This document shows positions 1 to 12,497 of a stretch of DNA of 64,000 nucleotides, one piece after another (positions within the stretch are counted from its first letter, which is position 1; every line of letters begins with the position of its first letter). Source of the DNA: Cellulomonas sp. Y8 (lineage in GTDB: Bacteria > Actinomycetota > Actinomycetes > Actinomycetales > Cellulomonadaceae). The notes beneath the pieces are model-generated. The model did no database searches, was not told the DNA's origin, and was given only the letters and a program-made list of their open reading frames with translations. Made by a program: the position numbers and the translations under genes. The stretch spans positions 3,410,001 to 3,474,000 of the forward strand of contig NZ_CP041203.1 of assembly GCF_008033115.1 (NCBI RefSeq). Direction: 5' to 3'.

Positions 1-14
1 GGACGGCCGGGGGC

Positions 15-1019
15 TCAGGCCAGCGCGCGGAGCCACTCCACCGCGTGCCGGCCCTGGGCCCCCTGGAACCGGCGCAGGTTCGGGATCCCGACCGGCGCGG
101 GCTGCAGCGCGCCGTGCACGAAGTAGCCCGCCAGGCCCGCCACGGCGGCGCGCAGCCGCTCGGGCTCGACGCCCTTCGACGCCGGGCGGTCCCAGAACAG
201 GTCCTGCGGCTCCCCGCCGCCCTGCATCGCGACGCTGGGCAGCATGAACGCCAGGTCCAGCCACGGGGCGCCGACGCCGGCGTGCGGCCAGTCGATCAGC
301 GCGACGCGGCCGCCCTCGTGGTCGTGGTCCACCATGACGTTGTCCGCGCGCAGGTCGCCGTGCACGAGCGCGCTGCCCGCGCAGGCGTCGAGCGCGTCGT
401 CCTCCCAGGCGACCAGCGCGTCGAGGTGCGCGAGGACCCACGCGCCGGCCTCGCCCGTGCGGGCGGCGAGCGCGTCGAGGTCCGCGCCCGGGCGCCCCGC
501 GATGGTCCGCCAGCCGGTGAAGTCGCCGGCCAGCGTCTCGGCGCTCGGACGCAGCTCGTGCCCCGGGAGCGGCTCGGCCTCGGCCAGCGTGTCCAGCGCC
601 GCGAGCACGAGGGCGAGCTCGTCGTGGCGCCAGGGGAGCAGCGGCGGCCGGCCGGGCGCCACCTCGAAGCCCAGCAGCACCCAGTCGCCGTCGTCGTCCG
701 ACCACAGCAGCGCGGGCGCGGGCACCTGGGGCGGCAGCGCGGCGGCCGCGCGCACCTCCGCCCGGGCGAGCTCCGGGGACTCCGGGTTCTGCTCGGGCGA
801 CACGGCCTTGACGAACACGCCGCGCCCGTCGGCCAGCTCGAGGACCGCGGCGAACCCCGGGCTGAACCCGGTGGTCGCGCTGGTCTCGGCGCTCACCTGG
901 GCACCCGCGAGCTCGGAGATCCGGGTGCGGACGGACCGCGGGAGGTCCCGCCAGTCCAGCCGTTGCCCGCTGAAGGCCAGCGGAGGCGTCGTCGCGTCGT
1001 CGGCACTCACGCGCCACAT
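15..1019 (-). CDS. aminoglycoside phosphotransferase-family kinase
   Basis: A 334-residue protein with the aminoglycoside/choline kinase fold. The catalytic loop HGDLRADN lies near residue 220 and the metal-binding aspartate follows in LIDWPHAG. The N-terminal lobe has FVKAVS as the likely ATP-contacting strand. I chose the ATG at 1019; a GTG four codons further in is also possible. It is divergent from the cysteine desulfurase gene, with 30 bases between the two starts. The family phosphorylates many small molecules and most members are not resistance enzymes, so the substrate cannot be named. Length fits the family. The gene ends at the window edge but is complete. Confidence 0.85.
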   Translation of the reverse strand: MWRVSADDATTPPLAFSGQRLDWRDLPRSVRTRISELAGAQVSAETSATTGFSPGFAAVLELADGRGVFVKAVSPEQNPESPELARAEVRAAAALPPQVPAPALLWSDDDGDWVLLGFEVAPGRPPLLPWRHDELALVLAALDTLAEAEPLPGHELRPSAETLAGDFTGWRTIAGRPGADLDALAARTGEAGAWVLAHLDALVAWEDDALDACAGSALVHGDLRADNVMVDHDHEGGRVALIDWPHAGVGAPWLDLAFMLPSVAMQGGGEPQDLFWDRPASKGVEPERLRAAVAGLAGYFVHGALQPAPVGIPNLRRFQGAQGRHAVEWLRALA

Positions 1020-1036
1020 CCTGGCAGAACCCTTCG

Positions 1037-1042
1037 TAGACT
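1037..1042 (+). promoter_or_regulatory. -10 box TAGACT for the cysteine desulfurase operon
   Basis: TAGACT lies seven bases before the GTG at 1050. This spacing predicts an mRNA that starts at or very near the start codon, and there is no Shine-Dalgarno sequence. Confidence 0.5.
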
Positions 1043-1049
1043 TCTGCGG

Positions 1050-2276
1050 GTGAGCGCGTATCTGGACCACGCGGCCACGACGCCCGTGCTCCCGGAGGCG
1101 GCTGCCGTCCTGGTCGAGCACCTGTCCCGCACCGGCAACCCCTCGTCCCTGCACACCGCGGGGCGGGCGGCGCGGCGCGCCGTCGAGGAGGCCCGCGAGA
1201 CGCTGGCCGCGGCGCTCGGCGCGCGGCCCAGCGAGGTGCTGCTGACCGGCGGGGGCACCGAGGCCGACAACCTCGCGGTGAAGGGCCTGTTCTGGGCCCG
1301 CACCGCCCAGGACCCGGCGCGGCGCCGCGTCCTGGTGTCGGCCGTGGAGCACCACGCGGTGCTGGACCCGGCGTTCTGGCTGGCCGAGCACGCGGGGGCG
1401 GAGATCGTCCTGCTCCCCGTCGACGACGAGGGCCGGGTGCGCCTCGACGCGCTGCGCGACGAGCTCGCCGAGCACGCCGGGCAGACCGCCCTGGTGTCGG
1501 TCATGTGGGCGAACAACGAGGTCGGGACCCTGCAGCCGCTCGCCGAGGTGGTCGCGCTCGCGCACGCCCACGGCGTCCCGGTGCACGCCGACGCCGTGCA
1601 GGCCGTCGGGCAGGTGCCGGTCGACTTCGCCGCCTCGGGGCTGGACGCGATGACCGTCACGGGGCACAAGCTCGGCGGCCCGGTCGGCGTCGGCGCCCTC
1701 CTCGCGCGGCGCGAGCTCGACCTGGTGCCGGTGCTGCACGGCGGCGGCCAGGAGCGCGGCGTGCGCTCGGGCTCGCTCGACGTGCCGGCGATCGCGGCGT
1801 TCGCGGTGGCGGTCGACGCGGCCGTGCGCGGGCGCGAGGCGACGGCGGCGCGGCTCGCCGGCCTCCGGGACGCGCTGGTCGCCGGTGTGCGCGCGACGGT
1901 GCCCGACGCGGTGCTGCGCGGGCCGGCCGACCCCGCGGACCGGCTGCCGGCCAACGCGCACTTCACGTTCCCCGGCTGCGAGGGGGACTCGCTGCTCTAC
2001 CTGCTCGACTCCGCGGGCGTCGAGTGCTCGACCGGGTCGGCCTGCCAGGCGGGCGTGCCGCAGCCGAGCCACGTCCTGCTCGCGATGGGGCTGGACGAGG
2101 CGGACGCGCGCGGGGCGCTGCGGTTCTCGCTCGGCTGGCCGTCGACGCGGGACGACGTGGACGCGCTGCTCGCGGCGCTGCCGGGCGTCGTGGACCGCGC
2201 GCGGTCCGCGGGGCTCGCGGGCGGCGGGCGGTCGGCGGGCGCGGCCGGTGCCCGGTCGACGGCGGGGGCGGTCTGA
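1050..2276 (+). CDS. cysteine desulfurase (NifS/IscS family)
   Basis: A 408-residue PLP enzyme that takes sulfur from cysteine to form a protein persulfide. The N-terminal YLDHAATTP motif is typical. Lys207 in TGHKLGG should carry the PLP, and Cys332 in STGSACQAG should be the persulfide cysteine on the mobile loop. The C-terminal 25 residues are a Gly/Ala/Arg-rich tail. The stop overlaps the mnmA start (TGATG), which indicates translational coupling. Its likely job is therefore to feed sulfur to MnmA for tRNA 2-thiolation, although it may also serve Fe-S assembly. No iscU or suf gene is adjacent. The GTG start sits just behind a -10 box. Confidence 0.93.
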   Translation: MSAYLDHAATTPVLPEAAAVLVEHLSRTGNPSSLHTAGRAARRAVEEARETLAAALGARPSEVLLTGGGTEADNLAVKGLFWARTAQDPARRRVLVSAVEHHAVLDPAFWLAEHAGAEIVLLPVDDEGRVRLDALRDELAEHAGQTALVSVMWANNEVGTLQPLAEVVALAHAHGVPVHADAVQAVGQVPVDFAASGLDAMTVTGHKLGGPVGVGALLARRELDLVPVLHGGGQERGVRSGSLDVPAIAAFAVAVDAAVRGREATAARLAGLRDALVAGVRATVPDAVLRGPADPADRLPANAHFTFPGCEGDSLLYLLDSAGVECSTGSACQAGVPQPSHVLLAMGLDEADARGALRFSLGWPSTRDDVDALLAALPGVVDRARSAGLAGGGRSAGAAGARSTAGAV

Positions 2277-3421
2277 TGCGGGTGCTCGCGGCGCTGTCCG
2301 GCGGCGTCGACTCCGCGGTGGCGGCCGCCCGCGCGGTCGACGCCGGCCACGACGTCGTCGGCGTGCACATGGCGCTGTCGCGCAACCGGGCGCAGATGCG
2401 CACCGGTTCCCGCGGCTGCTGCTCGATCGAGGACGCCGGCGACGCCCGGCGCGCGGCCGACGTGCTGGGGATCCCGTACTACGTGTGGGACCTGTCCGAG
2501 CGGTTCGAGGACACCGTCGTCGCCGACTTCCTGTCCGAGTACGAGGCGGGCCGGACGCCCAACCCGTGCGTGCGGTGCAACGAGCACATCAAGTTCGACG
2601 CGCTGCTCGACAAGGCGCTGGCGCTGGGCTTCGACGCGGTCGCCACGGGGCACTACGCCTCCGCCACCGCGGGGCCGGACGGCGCGCCGGTGCTGCGTCG
2701 CGCGCGCGACCTGGCCAAGGACCAGTCCTACGTGCTGGCGGTCATGGGCCCCGAGCGGCTGGCGCGGGCGATCTTCCCGCTCGGCGACGTCGCGTCCAAG
2801 GACGAGGTCCGCGCCGAGGCGGCCGCGCGTGGGCTGAGCGTCTCCGCCAAGCCCGACTCGTACGACATCTGCTTCGTGGCCGACGGCGACACCCGCGGGT
2901 TCCTCCGGGGCCGGCTCGGCTCGCGCCCGGGCGAGGTCGTCGACGCCGACGGCACGGTGCTCGGCACGCACGACGGGGCCTACGGGTACACCGTCGGGCA
3001 GCGCAAGGGTCTGCAGCTCGGGCGCCCCGCGGTCGACGGGAAGCCGCGGTACGTGCTGGCGATCGAGCCGGTGAGCAACCGGGTCGTGGTCGGCGGCGCG
3101 GAGGCGCTCGAGGTCGGGGCGGTCGAGGCGCGGGACGCGGTGTGGTTCGGCGCCGCGCCGGCGGACTGGACGGCGTGCCTGCTGCAGGTGCGGGCGCACG
3201 GCGCGGCGGTGCCGGTGCGGGCCCGCGCCACGGCGGCGGGCGGGATCGAGGTGCGGGTCGACGGGTCGCTGCGCGGGGTCGTCGCGGGGCAGTCGGCCGT
3301 GCTCTACGGCGGGACGGACGGGGACGTGGTGCTGGGTCAGGGAACGGTCGAGCGGACGGAGCGGGCTGCCGCTGGCGCCGAGGACGGGGCCGTCGCCGGC
3401 CGCGCCGGGGCGACCGCGTGA
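2276..3421 (+). CDS. mnmA: tRNA-specific 2-thiouridylase MnmA
   Basis: A 381-residue enzyme that thiolates uridine 34 of Lys, Glu and Gln tRNAs. The PP-loop SGGVDS is near residue 8. The two catalytic cysteines are Cys98 in NPCVRC and Cys199 in YDICFV, and GHYA lies between them. The C-terminal part is the usual barrel region with YTVGQRKGL. Length is normal apart from an Ala/Gly-rich tail of about 20 residues. It overlaps the upstream desulfurase by one base and the downstream MetE-like gene by four, so the genes form one operon. Confidence 0.95.
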   Translation: MRVLAALSGGVDSAVAAARAVDAGHDVVGVHMALSRNRAQMRTGSRGCCSIEDAGDARRAADVLGIPYYVWDLSERFEDTVVADFLSEYEAGRTPNPCVRCNEHIKFDALLDKALALGFDAVATGHYASATAGPDGAPVLRRARDLAKDQSYVLAVMGPERLARAIFPLGDVASKDEVRAEAAARGLSVSAKPDSYDICFVADGDTRGFLRGRLGSRPGEVVDADGTVLGTHDGAYGYTVGQRKGLQLGRPAVDGKPRYVLAIEPVSNRVVVGGAEALEVGAVEARDAVWFGAAPADWTACLLQVRAHGAAVPVRARATAAGGIEVRVDGSLRGVVAGQSAVLYGGTDGDVVLGQGTVERTERAAAGAEDGAVAGRAGATA

Positions 3422-4461
3422 CGGCGGTGAGCGGGACCGGGCCCTGGCCGGGCTCGGAGCCGCTCGAGGCCCAGACCACCGTGCTCGGCGACGTCGCGGC
3501 GGCGCCGTCCGGCGTCGACGGACTGCCCTGGACGGTGCGGCTCCCGGAGCGCGGGCCGTTCGGCAGCCTCGCCGCCCAGGCGCTGGGCCTGCTCGTCGAG
3601 CTGCCCGCGGAGCTCGGGCCGCACGGCTGGCGGCTCGCCGACCGGCCCGGTGCGGACGCGACCCGGCTCGCCGCGCTGCGCCGGGAGGACCTGGACGCGC
3701 TCGCGGTCGCCGCGCACGGCTGGGACGGCCCGCTGGTCGTGCCCGTCGCCGGGCCGCTCACGCTGGCCGCGAGCGTGTACCTGGCGCGGGGCGACCGCGC
3801 GGTCGCCGACCCGGGCGCCGTCGCGGAGCTGGCGGAGTCGCTGGCCGCAGGTGTCGCCGAGCACCTCGACGCGATCCGCCGGGCGGTCCCCGGCGCGCGG
3901 CCGACCGTGCTGCTGCACGAGCCGCTGCTCACGCAGGTGGTCGCGGGCGTGCTGCCGTCGTTCTCCGGCTACGCCCGGCTGCGGTCCGTGGCGGCGCCCG
4001 TGGCGTCGGAGCGGCTCGGGACCGTCGTCGCCGGGGTGCGGGCCGGCGGGGCCGAGCGCGTGGTGCTGCACGTCGGCGCCGGTGCGGCGGCGGTCGGGGC
4101 CGCGCGCGGCGCCGGGGCGGACGCGGTGGGGCTGGAGGTCGCCGGGCTCGACGAGCGCCGGTGGGAGTCGGTCGCCGAGTCCGTCGAGGACGGCCTCGCG
4201 CTGTGGGCGTCCGTGCCGCAGCCGGAGACGTCGCAGTGCGCGGGCCCCGACGTGCGCGGGGTCGCGGACGCGGTGCTCCGCGGCTGGGAGCGGGTCGGGC
4301 TGTCCCGGGCGGGGCTGCGGGACGTCGTGCTGCTCGCGCCCGCGGGGCCGACGGTGCCCGGCGGCCCGGCAGGCCCGCGGGTCGACCCGGCGGTGGCGCG
4401 GGCGACGCTCGCGACCGTGGCGCGGGCGGCGGCGGTCGTGGCCGAGCGGGCGGAGTCGTGA
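3418..4461 (+). CDS. MetE-like (UROD/methionine synthase superfamily) protein
   Basis: A 347-residue Ala/Gly-rich protein that follows mnmA with a 4-base overlap. Overall pattern and position match the short actinobacterial proteins labelled vitamin-B12-independent methionine synthase. I cannot find the His-x-Cys and distal Cys zinc ligands needed for methyl transfer to homocysteine. The only clear cysteine is in SQCAGP, near residue 270. Real MetE is about 750 residues, so this resembles at most its C-terminal barrel. It should not be taken as a proven methionine synthase. Given the operon, a role near thiol or tRNA sulfur chemistry is possible, but that is inference. Confidence 0.6.
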   Translation: MTAVSGTGPWPGSEPLEAQTTVLGDVAAAPSGVDGLPWTVRLPERGPFGSLAAQALGLLVELPAELGPHGWRLADRPGADATRLAALRREDLDALAVAAHGWDGPLVVPVAGPLTLAASVYLARGDRAVADPGAVAELAESLAAGVAEHLDAIRRAVPGARPTVLLHEPLLTQVVAGVLPSFSGYARLRSVAAPVASERLGTVVAGVRAGGAERVVLHVGAGAAAVGAARGAGADAVGLEVAGLDERRWESVAESVEDGLALWASVPQPETSQCAGPDVRGVADAVLRGWERVGLSRAGLRDVVLLAPAGPTVPGGPAGPRVDPAVARATLATVARAAAVVAERAES

Positions 4462-4907
4462 GCGGGGGCGTGGGGCCTGCGGGCGGGCCGGGTGCCGGGG
4501 CCGCGGGTGTCCCGGTCCGGCGGCGGCCGTGGCTCTCGCGGCGGCACGCGGCGGTGCTCGCCGCGGGGGCCGGGCTCGCGGTGGTCGGGCTGGTGGTGCT
4601 GCTCGTCGTCTGGGTGGGGCTGGTGACGTCGACGCTGCGTACCGGGCTCGGCGCGGAGGACACCTGCGTCGCCGCCGCGACCGCGGGGGAGGACGGAGCG
4701 ACGGTGTCCTCGTCGCTGCTCCCGCCGCGGGCGGTGTGCACGTGGACCGTCGACGGCCGCGCGACCGAGACCGTGCTGGCGGAGCGCCCCGCGGCGCTCG
4801 CGGGCGCCGCGGTCGGGGCCGTCGGCGTCGGCGTGCTGCTCGTGGCCGGCGGCGCGGTGGCGGCGTGGCAGGCCCGGCGCCGCCCGGAGGTCGCGCCCGC
4901 GGGATGA
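4458..4907 (+). CDS. small two-TM membrane protein, unknown function
   Basis: A 149-residue protein that I do not recognise. A basic RRRPWLSRR stretch is followed by a membrane segment at about residues 29-54. An extracytoplasmic part of about 55 residues contains two cysteines (EDTCVA and AVCTWTV) that could form a disulfide. A second membrane segment spans about residues 115-140, followed by a basic tail. The GTG start overlaps the previous stop by four bases, so it is the last gene of the cysteine desulfurase operon. Confidence 0.7.
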   Translation: MSGGVGPAGGPGAGAAGVPVRRRPWLSRRHAAVLAAGAGLAVVGLVVLLVVWVGLVTSTLRTGLGAEDTCVAAATAGEDGATVSSSLLPPRAVCTWTVDGRATETVLAERPAALAGAAVGAVGVGVLLVAGGAVAAWQARRRPEVAPAG

Positions 4908-4913
4908 CCGCGG

Positions 4914-4926
4914 TGCTACTCATGAG
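4914..4926 (+). promoter_or_regulatory. shared upstream motif of XRE gene 1
   Basis: TGCTACTCATGAG lies 39 bases before the GTG at 4966. The same motif, TGCTACTCATCAG, lies 40 bases before the paralogous regulator at 6072 in the same relative orientation. It could be an extended -10 promoter (TGcTACTCA) or a regulator-binding site. Confidence 0.45.
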
Positions 4927-4965
4927 GGTGTGGACCCCCGGCGAGCGCGTCGGGACGCTCGCGGT

Positions 4966-5295
4966 GTGGACGGAGAGCTGCAGCGCACCGTGGGACGGAA
5001 CATCCGGCGCATCCGCACGGCGGGTGACCTGAGCCAGGAGGACCTGGCGGACCGGATCGGGCACCACCGCACGTACGTGGGGTCCGTGGAGCGGGGTGAG
5101 CGCAACCTGTCGCTGCGCTCGCTGGAGCGCCTGGCGACGAGCCTGGGCGTCGACCCGGGCGCCCTGCTGGCGCCGGTCGTCCCGACCGCGCCGGGCGACC
5201 CCGACGGGCCGGGCGACCCCGACGGGCCGGGCGACCCCGACGGGCCGGGCGACCCCGACGGGCCGGGCGACCCCGACGGGCCCGCCCCCTCCTGA
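4966..5295 (+). CDS. XRE-family helix-turn-helix regulator with Pro-Gly-Asp tail
   Basis: A 109-residue DNA-binding protein. The Cro/C1-type HTH covers about residues 8-65 and contains LSQEDLADRIG and HRTYVGSVERGERNLS. That second motif resembles small stand-alone regulators, including restriction-modification controller proteins. The C-terminal third is five exact copies of the hexapeptide PGDPDG, encoded by an 18-bp tandem repeat. I chose the GTG at 4966 because it aligns with the start of the paralog at 6072 and gives the shared upstream motif the same spacing. An in-frame GTG at 4930 would add 12 residues. The DNA target is unknown; autoregulation is plausible. Confidence 0.8.
   Translation: MDGELQRTVGRNIRRIRTAGDLSQEDLADRIGHHRTYVGSVERGERNLSLRSLERLATSLGVDPGALLAPVVPTAPGDPDGPGDPDGPGDPDGPGDPDGPGDPDGPAPS
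5191..5280 (+). repeat. 18-bp tandem repeat, five copies, inside the XRE gene
   Basis: Five exact copies of an 18-base unit run from 5191 to 5280 in frame, each coding Pro-Gly-Asp-Pro-Asp-Gly. Because the unit is a multiple of three, copy-number change would alter tail length without breaking the frame. Confidence 0.95.
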
Positions 5296-5301
5296 GCGCG
5301 C

Positions 5302-5348
5302 GACCGGGGCCCGCGCGGGGGTGCGGCTCGCCCCCGCGCGGACCGGTC
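5302..5348. terminator. bidirectional hairpin terminator between convergent genes
   Basis: A perfect 11-bp G+C stem (5311-5321 with 5331-5341, 9-base loop) is extended by an outer GACCGG/CCGGTC pairing that reaches into the stop codon of the minus-strand gene. There is no T-run. It is placed between the converging ends of the XRE gene and the 128-residue gene. Confidence 0.65.
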
Positions 5349-5733
5349 AGGCGCGAGCCAGGTCCAGCACCCGGTCGAGCGCCGGCATCAGCCGGTGCCA
5401 CGACTCGGCGCTGAGCTCCAGGTGCTGCACCGCGCCGTCGCCCACGTACACCCACGTGGTGCGGGCGCCGTCGCGGCGGTGCACGCAGACCGCGAGCTCG
5501 GCCGCCGCGGTGCGGTCCAGCGCGTCCGGGGTCCCCGGCGCGGCGCCCGGCTCGCGCTCCGCGAACGGCGAGACCGCGGCGCCCGGTCCGCCCAGGAGCT
5601 GCCGGGAGGCCACGGACATCGAGCTGCTGACGTGCGCCCGGTCGCGCACGTCGTCGTCCTGCGCGTGCAGCACCACGCACCAGTCGGGGCAGGGCTCCAC
5701 CTGCCAGGTCGGTCGGTCCTGCTCGGTGGTCAC
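5347..5733 (-). CDS. small conserved protein, resembles DUF6907
   Basis: A 128-residue soluble protein. The N-terminal part has CPDWCVVLH, a Cys-x2-Trp-Cys pattern like that of the actinobacterial DUF6907 proteins (recalled, not searched). That motif and a downstream His/Cys (AVCVHRR) might bind metal, but this is only suggestive. Function is unknown. The GTG start has a good AGGAGG six bases upstream. It lies between two XRE paralogs, converging on the first and followed upstream by the second on the same strand, so it may be their target or partner. Confidence 0.6.
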   Translation of the reverse strand: MTTEQDRPTWQVEPCPDWCVVLHAQDDDVRDRAHVSSSMSVASRQLLGGPGAAVSPFAEREPGAAPGTPDALDRTAAAELAVCVHRRDGARTTWVYVGDGAVQHLELSAESWHRLMPALDRVLDLARA

Positions 5734-5847
5734 GGATCCTCCTCGGTCGGCCTGCCGAGGGGCTCCTGCGCGGCCGCGCCCCTCGTCCCACCCACTCTGG
5801 GCACGACCACCGACACGGGGGCTCCGTCGTCCACAGGCCGCTCGGGC

Positions 5848-6072
5848 TCAGGCCTCGGGGGCGTCGCCGATCAGCTCGCGGACCGGCACGCCAAGGCGCT
5901 CCGCCAGCCGCTCGACCGAGCGCAGGGTGAGGTTGCGCTCCCCGCGCTCGACGCCGCCCAGGTAGGTGCGGTGCATCTCCACGTCGCGCGCGAGCGCCTC
6001 CTGGCTGATCCCGCGCTCGATCCGGAGCCGGCGCACGCGCCGCCCCACCGTCACCTGCAGCTCACCGATCAC
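5848..6072 (-). CDS. XRE-family helix-turn-helix regulator (short paralog)
   Basis: A 74-residue protein that is almost entirely an HTH domain: ISQEALARDVEMHRTYLGG then VERGERNLTLRSVERLA. It matches the HTH at 4966-5295 closely but lacks the PGDPDG tail. It starts at GTG with no clear ribosome-binding site. It is divergent from ligA, with about 140 bases between the starts. A 7-bp inverted repeat (TGCTACT at 6092-6098 and AGTAGCA at 6119-6125) lies upstream and could be its own operator. Confidence 0.85.
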   Translation of the reverse strand: MIGELQVTVGRRVRRLRIERGISQEALARDVEMHRTYLGGVERGERNLTLRSVERLAERLGVPVRELIGDAPEA

Positions 6073-6091
6073 GGTCCCACGGTCGAGGTCG

Positions 6092-9934
<3,843 letters not shown>

Positions 9935-10028
9935 CGGCGCCGGCCACGTGCCCGGCCCCGGGCCGCGCGGCTCACCCACCGCGGGGCGCCGCCGAGCGCG
10001 CCGTGACGCGCCGGACGATACTGGCGCG

Positions 10029-10442
10029 ATGATCGCCATCGAGCGCGCGGAGCTCCTGCAGGCCGCGGGCCTGCGCTGGACGCCGACGTCCGGGGACCGG
10101 TTCGCCCTGCGCCAGCCCGCGCTGGCCGGCGAGGTCTTCACCATCAGCGAGATGACCATCGAGCCGCACGCCTACCCGAGCGGCACGGTGCTCGGCTTCA
10201 ACGGCACCACCGAGTGGGCGCTCGACTCCGTGACCCAGGACGACGCCGTGTGGCTGCCGCGCGAGGACCAGCTGCGCGAGCTGCTCGGCGGCACGTTCCG
10301 GAGCCTGGCGCGGGCGCTCGACGGCTCGTACCTCGTGGTCGTCGAGCTGCCGGGCCAGCCGGAGCGCGCGTTCGCCGCCGAGGAGGCCGAGGACGCGTAC
10401 GCGGACGCGGTGCTGGCGCTGGTCTCGGCGGCGCGGGTCTGA
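10029..10442 (+). CDS. conserved actinobacterial protein (often labelled CpaE)
   Basis: A 137-residue protein. It matches a family in actinobacteria often annotated as pilus assembly protein CpaE, recognisable from GFNGTTEWALDSV and VWLPREDQLRELLG. It has no Walker A motif and no receiver domain, so the CpaE name is almost certainly inherited in error. No membrane segment is visible and function is unknown. The ATG at 10029 is the natural start. Because of the frameshift in the preceding GNAT gene, it is currently in one open frame with that gene, and I do not regard this as a real fusion. Confidence 0.7.
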   Translation: MIAIERAELLQAAGLRWTPTSGDRFALRQPALAGEVFTISEMTIEPHAYPSGTVLGFNGTTEWALDSVTQDDAVWLPREDQLRELLGGTFRSLARALDGSYLVVVELPGQPERAFAAEEAEDAYADAVLALVSAARV

Positions 10443-10530
10443 CCCGGCCGGGACCACCTGGGTGGTGCCGCAGCGCGGCTGCGTGCTGGATGCGCGCGGC
10501 TAGCGTCGCCGGACTTCCAAAGGAGTCCAA

Positions 10531-10674
10531 ATGCCGCGACGCAACCCGTTCCGTCCGACCGCCGGGTCGACGCCGCCGTTGCTCGTCGGCCGGGACGACG
10601 TCCCGCCGATGCCGGAACACGCGGGGCGAGCAGGCGTGACGCGTCCCGACCTCCCGGCACGGCACCACGTCTAG
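10531..10674 (+). pseudogene. 5' remnant of an AAA+/Orc1-like ATPase gene
   Basis: A 47-codon frame behind a strong ribosome-binding site (AGGAG, 7 bases before ATG). Its first 22 residues, with NPFRPTAGSTPPLLVGRDDV, match my memory of the N-terminus of a large actinobacterial ATP-binding protein family, where this leads into the Walker A region. Here the similarity stops abruptly and the frame ends at a TAG that is also part of the gatC -10 box. It looks like the left-over 5' end after an internal deletion. It could still be expressed as a short peptide. Confidence 0.55.
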
Positions 10675-10677
10675 ACT
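10672..10677 (+). promoter_or_regulatory. -10 box TAGACT for gatCAB
   Basis: TAGACT sits seven bases before the gatC ATG and overlaps the stop codon of the ATPase remnant. This predicts a leaderless gatCAB mRNA. Confidence 0.55.
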
Positions 10678-10684
10678 CCGGGGT

Positions 10685-10981
10685 ATGTCCTCCCTCTCTC
10701 GTGACGAGGTCGCGCGCGTCGCGGGCCTGGCGCGGATCGACCTGACCCCCGAGGAGCTCGACCGCCTCGCGGGCGAGCTCGACGTGATCGTCGAGTCGGT
10801 CGCCCGGGTCAGCGAGGTCGCCACGCCCGACGTGCCGGCCACCAGCCACCCGCTGCCGATGACCAACGTGTTCCGCCCGGACGTGCCCGAGCAGCCGCTG
10901 ACGCAGGAGCAGGCGCTGTCCGGCGCCCCCGCGTCCGAGGACGGCAAGTTCCTGGTCCCGCAGATCCTCGGGGAGGAGTGA
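10685..10981 (+). CDS. gatC: Asp-tRNA(Asn)/Glu-tRNA(Gln) amidotransferase subunit C
   Basis: A 98-residue subunit that stabilises the GatA-GatB interface. The N-terminal [18 protein letters not shown] and the central [13 protein letters not shown] are the family's hallmarks. It is the first gene of gatCAB, two bases ahead of gatA. The indirect pathway implies that this organism makes Gln-tRNA, and possibly Asn-tRNA, by transamidation. Confidence 0.95.
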   Translation: MSSLSRDEVARVAGLARIDLTPEELDRLAGELDVIVESVARVSEVATPDVPATSHPLPMTNVFRPDVPEQPLTQEQALSGAPASEDGKFLVPQILGEE

Positions 10982-10982
10982 G

Positions 10983-12497
10983 ATGACCGACCTGACCCGT
11001 CTCTCGGCCGCGGAGCTGGCCGACAAGCTCGCCGCGCGCGAGGTGACCAGCGTCGAGGTGACGCAGGCGCACCTGGACCGCATCGCCGCCGTCGAGCCCG
11101 CCGTGCACGCGTACCTGCACGTGTCCGCCGAGGAGGCGCTGGCCACCGCCGCCGACGTCGACGCGCGCCGCGCCGCGGGCGAGGAGCTGCACCCGCTCGC
11201 CGGCGTGCCGATCGCCGTCAAGGACGTCGTCGTCACGCAGGGCCTGCCGACCACGGCCGGCTCGAAGATCCTCGAGGGCTGGGTGCCGCCGTACGACGCG
11301 ACCCTGGTCGAGCGGATCAAGGCCGCGGGCCTGCCGATCCTCGGCAAGACCAACATGGACGAGTTCGCCATGGGGTCGTCGACCGAGCACTCGGCGTACG
11401 GCAACACGCACAACCCGTGGGACCTGGACCGGATCCCCGGCGGCTCCGGCGGCGGCTCGGCCGCGGCGGTCGCGGCCTACGAGGCCCCGCTGGCCATCGG
11501 CACCGACACCGGCGGCTCGATCCGCCAGCCCGGTGCCGTCACCGGCACCGTCGGCGTGAAGCCGACCTACGGCTCGGTGTCCCGGTACGGGCTCATCGCG
11601 CTCGCCTCGTCGCTCGACCAGGCCGGCCCCGTCACGCGCACCGTGCTCGACTCGGCGCTGCTGCACGAGCTCATCGGCGGGCACGACCCGCGCGACTCGA
11701 CGTCCATCCCGGAGCCGCTGCCCGGCCTGGTCGCCGCGGCCCGACAGGGCGCGTCCGGCGACCTCACCGGCGTGCGCGTCGGCGTGGTCCGCGAGCTGCA
11801 GGGCGAGGGCTACCAGCCCGGCGTGCTCGCGCGGTTCGAGGAGTCGCTGGAGCTGCTCCGCGGCGCGGGCGCCGAGATCGTCGAGGTCTCCTGCCCGCAC
11901 TTCGAGTACGCGCTCGGCGCGTACTACCTGATCCTGCCGTCCGAGGCGTCGAGCAACCTGGCGAAGTTCGACGGCATGCGGTTCGGCCTGCGGGTCGAGC
12001 CCTCCGAGGGCCCCGTGACCGCCGAGCGCGTGATGTCCGCGACCCGCGGCGCCGGCTTCGGCGACGAGGTCAAGCGCCGGATCATCCTCGGCACCTACGC
12101 CCTGTCGGCGGGCTACTACGACGCCTACTACGGCTCGGCGCAGAAGGTCCGCACGCTCATCCAGCGCGACTTCGCGAACGCGTTCGAGCAGGCGGACGTG
12201 CTGGTCTCCCCGACGGCGCCGACCACGGCGTTCAAGCTCGGCGAGAAGCTGGACGACCCGCTGGCGATGTACCTCAACGACGTCGCCACCATCCCGGCGA
12301 ACCTCGCCGGCGTGCCCGGCATGTCGCTGCCGAACGGCCTGTCGGACGACGGCCTGCCCGTCGGCTTCCAGGTGCTGGCCCCGGCCAAGGCCGACGACCG
12401 GCTGTACCGCGTGGGCGCCGCGCTCGAGGCGCTGCTGGAGAAGAACTGGGGCGGCCCGCTGCTGGCCAAGGCTCCCGAGCTGGAGGTGGGCGAGTGA
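10983..12497 (+). CDS. gatA: Asp-tRNA(Asn)/Glu-tRNA(Gln) amidotransferase subunit A
   Basis: A 504-residue amidase-signature enzyme that releases ammonia from glutamine for transfer to mischarged tRNA. The Ser-cisSer-Lys triad is visible: Lys80 in IAVKDVV, Ser155 in the glycine/serine-rich GGSGGGSA stretch, and nucleophile Ser179 in [10 protein letters not shown]. Length is normal. It starts two bases after the gatC stop and overlaps gatB by four bases. Confidence 0.97.
   Translation: MTDLTRLSAAELADKLAAREVTSVEVTQAHLDRIAAVEPAVHAYLHVSAEEALATAADVDARRAAGEELHPLAGVPIAVKDVVVTQGLPTTAGSKILEGWVPPYDATLVERIKAAGLPILGKTNMDEFAMGSSTEHSAYGNTHNPWDLDRIPGGSGGGSAAAVAAYEAPLAIGTDTGGSIRQPGAVTGTVGVKPTYGSVSRYGLIALASSLDQAGPVTRTVLDSALLHELIGGHDPRDSTSIPEPLPGLVAAARQGASGDLTGVRVGVVRELQGEGYQPGVLARFEESLELLRGAGAEIVEVSCPHFEYALGAYYLILPSEASSNLAKFDGMRFGLRVEPSEGPVTAERVMSATRGAGFGDEVKRRIILGTYALSAGYYDAYYGSAQKVRTLIQRDFANAFEQADVLVSPTAPTTAFKLGEKLDDPLAMYLNDVATIPANLAGVPGMSLPNGLSDDGLPVGFQVLAPAKADDRLYRVGAALEALLEKNWGGPLLAKAPELEVGE

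Noticed and set aside
10449..10470. ACCACC/GGTGGT inverted repeat as a terminator
   Set aside because: The six-base stem leaves only a two-base loop, and its flanks do not extend the pairing.
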